DNA from: Fischerella sp. PCC 9605
GTDB lineage: Bacteria; Cyanobacteriota; Cyanobacteriia; Cyanobacteriales; Nostocaceae
DNA length: 64,000 nucleotides
Assembly: GCF_000517105.1 (NCBI RefSeq)
Contig: NZ_KI912151.1
Coordinates: 644,460 to 708,459, forward strand
Direction of reading: 5' to 3'
Position 1 is the first letter of the stretch; the number at the start of each line of letters is the position of its first letter. The translations under genes and the position numbers were made by a program. This document shows, one piece after another, positions 63,786 to 64,000 of the stretch. The notes below the pieces were generated by a model that saw only the letters and a list, made by a program, of their open reading frames with translations, did no database searches and was not told the DNA's origin.

Positions 63786-64000
63786 ATGGGAGCGCGCTAC
63801 TTTGCCCTGATTAGCGGTATTGTATATATATTACTTGGTATTTTCGGCTTTATACCAGGTATGGTGGCAACGCCCGGTACTGGTGGACCTGAAGTTCTTT
63901 TTAAGGCTGGATATGGTTATCTGCTAGAAGCATTCCCCATCAATTTTCTCCATAACATTGTGCATATAGCTGTCGGTATTTGGGGATTGGTTTCGTACCG
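63786..64000 (+). CDS. DUF4383 membrane protein (partial, runs off the window)
   Basis: 72 codons visible with no stop. MGARYFALISGIVYILLGIF, then GFIPGMVATPG and NFLHNIVHIAVGIWGLVSYR. The pattern LHNIVHIAVGIWG is typical of DUF4383, a small membrane protein family with about four helices. GGAG precedes the ATG. Function unknown. Confidence 0.8.
   Translation, partial: MGARYFALISGIVYILLGIFGFIPGMVATPGTGGPEVLFKAGYGYLLEAFPINFLHNIVHIAVGIWGLVSY

Overview
The window comes from a filamentous, nitrogen-fixing, oxygenic cyanobacterium, most likely a heterocystous member of the Nostocales. Evidence for this: a psbA gene (photosystem II D1), a ferrochelatase with a light-harvesting-like tail, an SLH-domain iron-uptake porin, a ValRS carrying the cyanobacterial CAAD membrane domain, a nif segment (nifP/cysE, two small genes, nifV, nifZ, nifT), very frequent HIP1 octamers (GCGATCGC), and many heptamer-type short repeats between genes. 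I cannot name the genus from sequence alone.

Layout. 0-4.8 kb: an exported hypothetical protein, then minC-minD-minE on the minus strand; MinC has a repeat-expanded N-terminus. 4.8-10.9 kb: a four-carbon acid sugar kinase and a membrane protein, divergent from a large P-loop ATPase/TPR protein with a recently amplified 144-bp repeat, followed by a 21-bp tandem array. 10.9-21.2 kb: an exported protein, cobO, an SDR/HxlR divergent pair, a deoxyhypusine synthase-like protein, a stress trio (DUF2267, phosphoribosyltransferase, HPF-cold-shock fusion), rsmB, a TerB-like protein and a small membrane protein. 21.3-32.6 kb: a class A PBP, folK, a Nudix hydrolase, a strongly structured candidate RNA with a 23-codon ORF, a pterin dehydratase, the porin, an Rrf2 regulator followed by cysteine synthase, a J-domain protein, a SnoaL-like protein and a double PTPS protein.

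32.7-44.3 kb: an ABC exporter, valS, then a graveyard of remnants (GxxExxR, IS1380-type transposase, GNAT) and MITE-like elements around two DUF proteins, then a large NB-ARC/WD40 protein with 14 blades. 44.5-50.4 kb: an unusual psbA, a remnant of a second psbA 3' end with its own terminator, hemH, a methyltransferase, a MazF-type toxin-antitoxin pair and an alpha/beta hydrolase. 51.2-55.6 kb: the nif segment. 56.1-64 kb: a frameshifted quinone oxidoreductase with an in-frame repeat insertion, a Cys-rich four-helix protein, groES-groEL under a CIRCE-like operator, an isolated ATP synthase delta gene, an AEC transporter, a Deg/HtrA protease and the start of a DUF4383 protein.

Several dispersed palindromic repeat families run through the window. 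Some lie inside genes, in frame (the P-loop/TPR protein, ValRS, the oxidoreductase), so repeat mobility has shaped proteins here. The best candidates for undescribed biology are the structured RNA at about 25.2-25.5 kb, the ATPase/TPR locus with its 21-bp array, the atypical psbA plus psbA remnant, and the intragenic palindromes.
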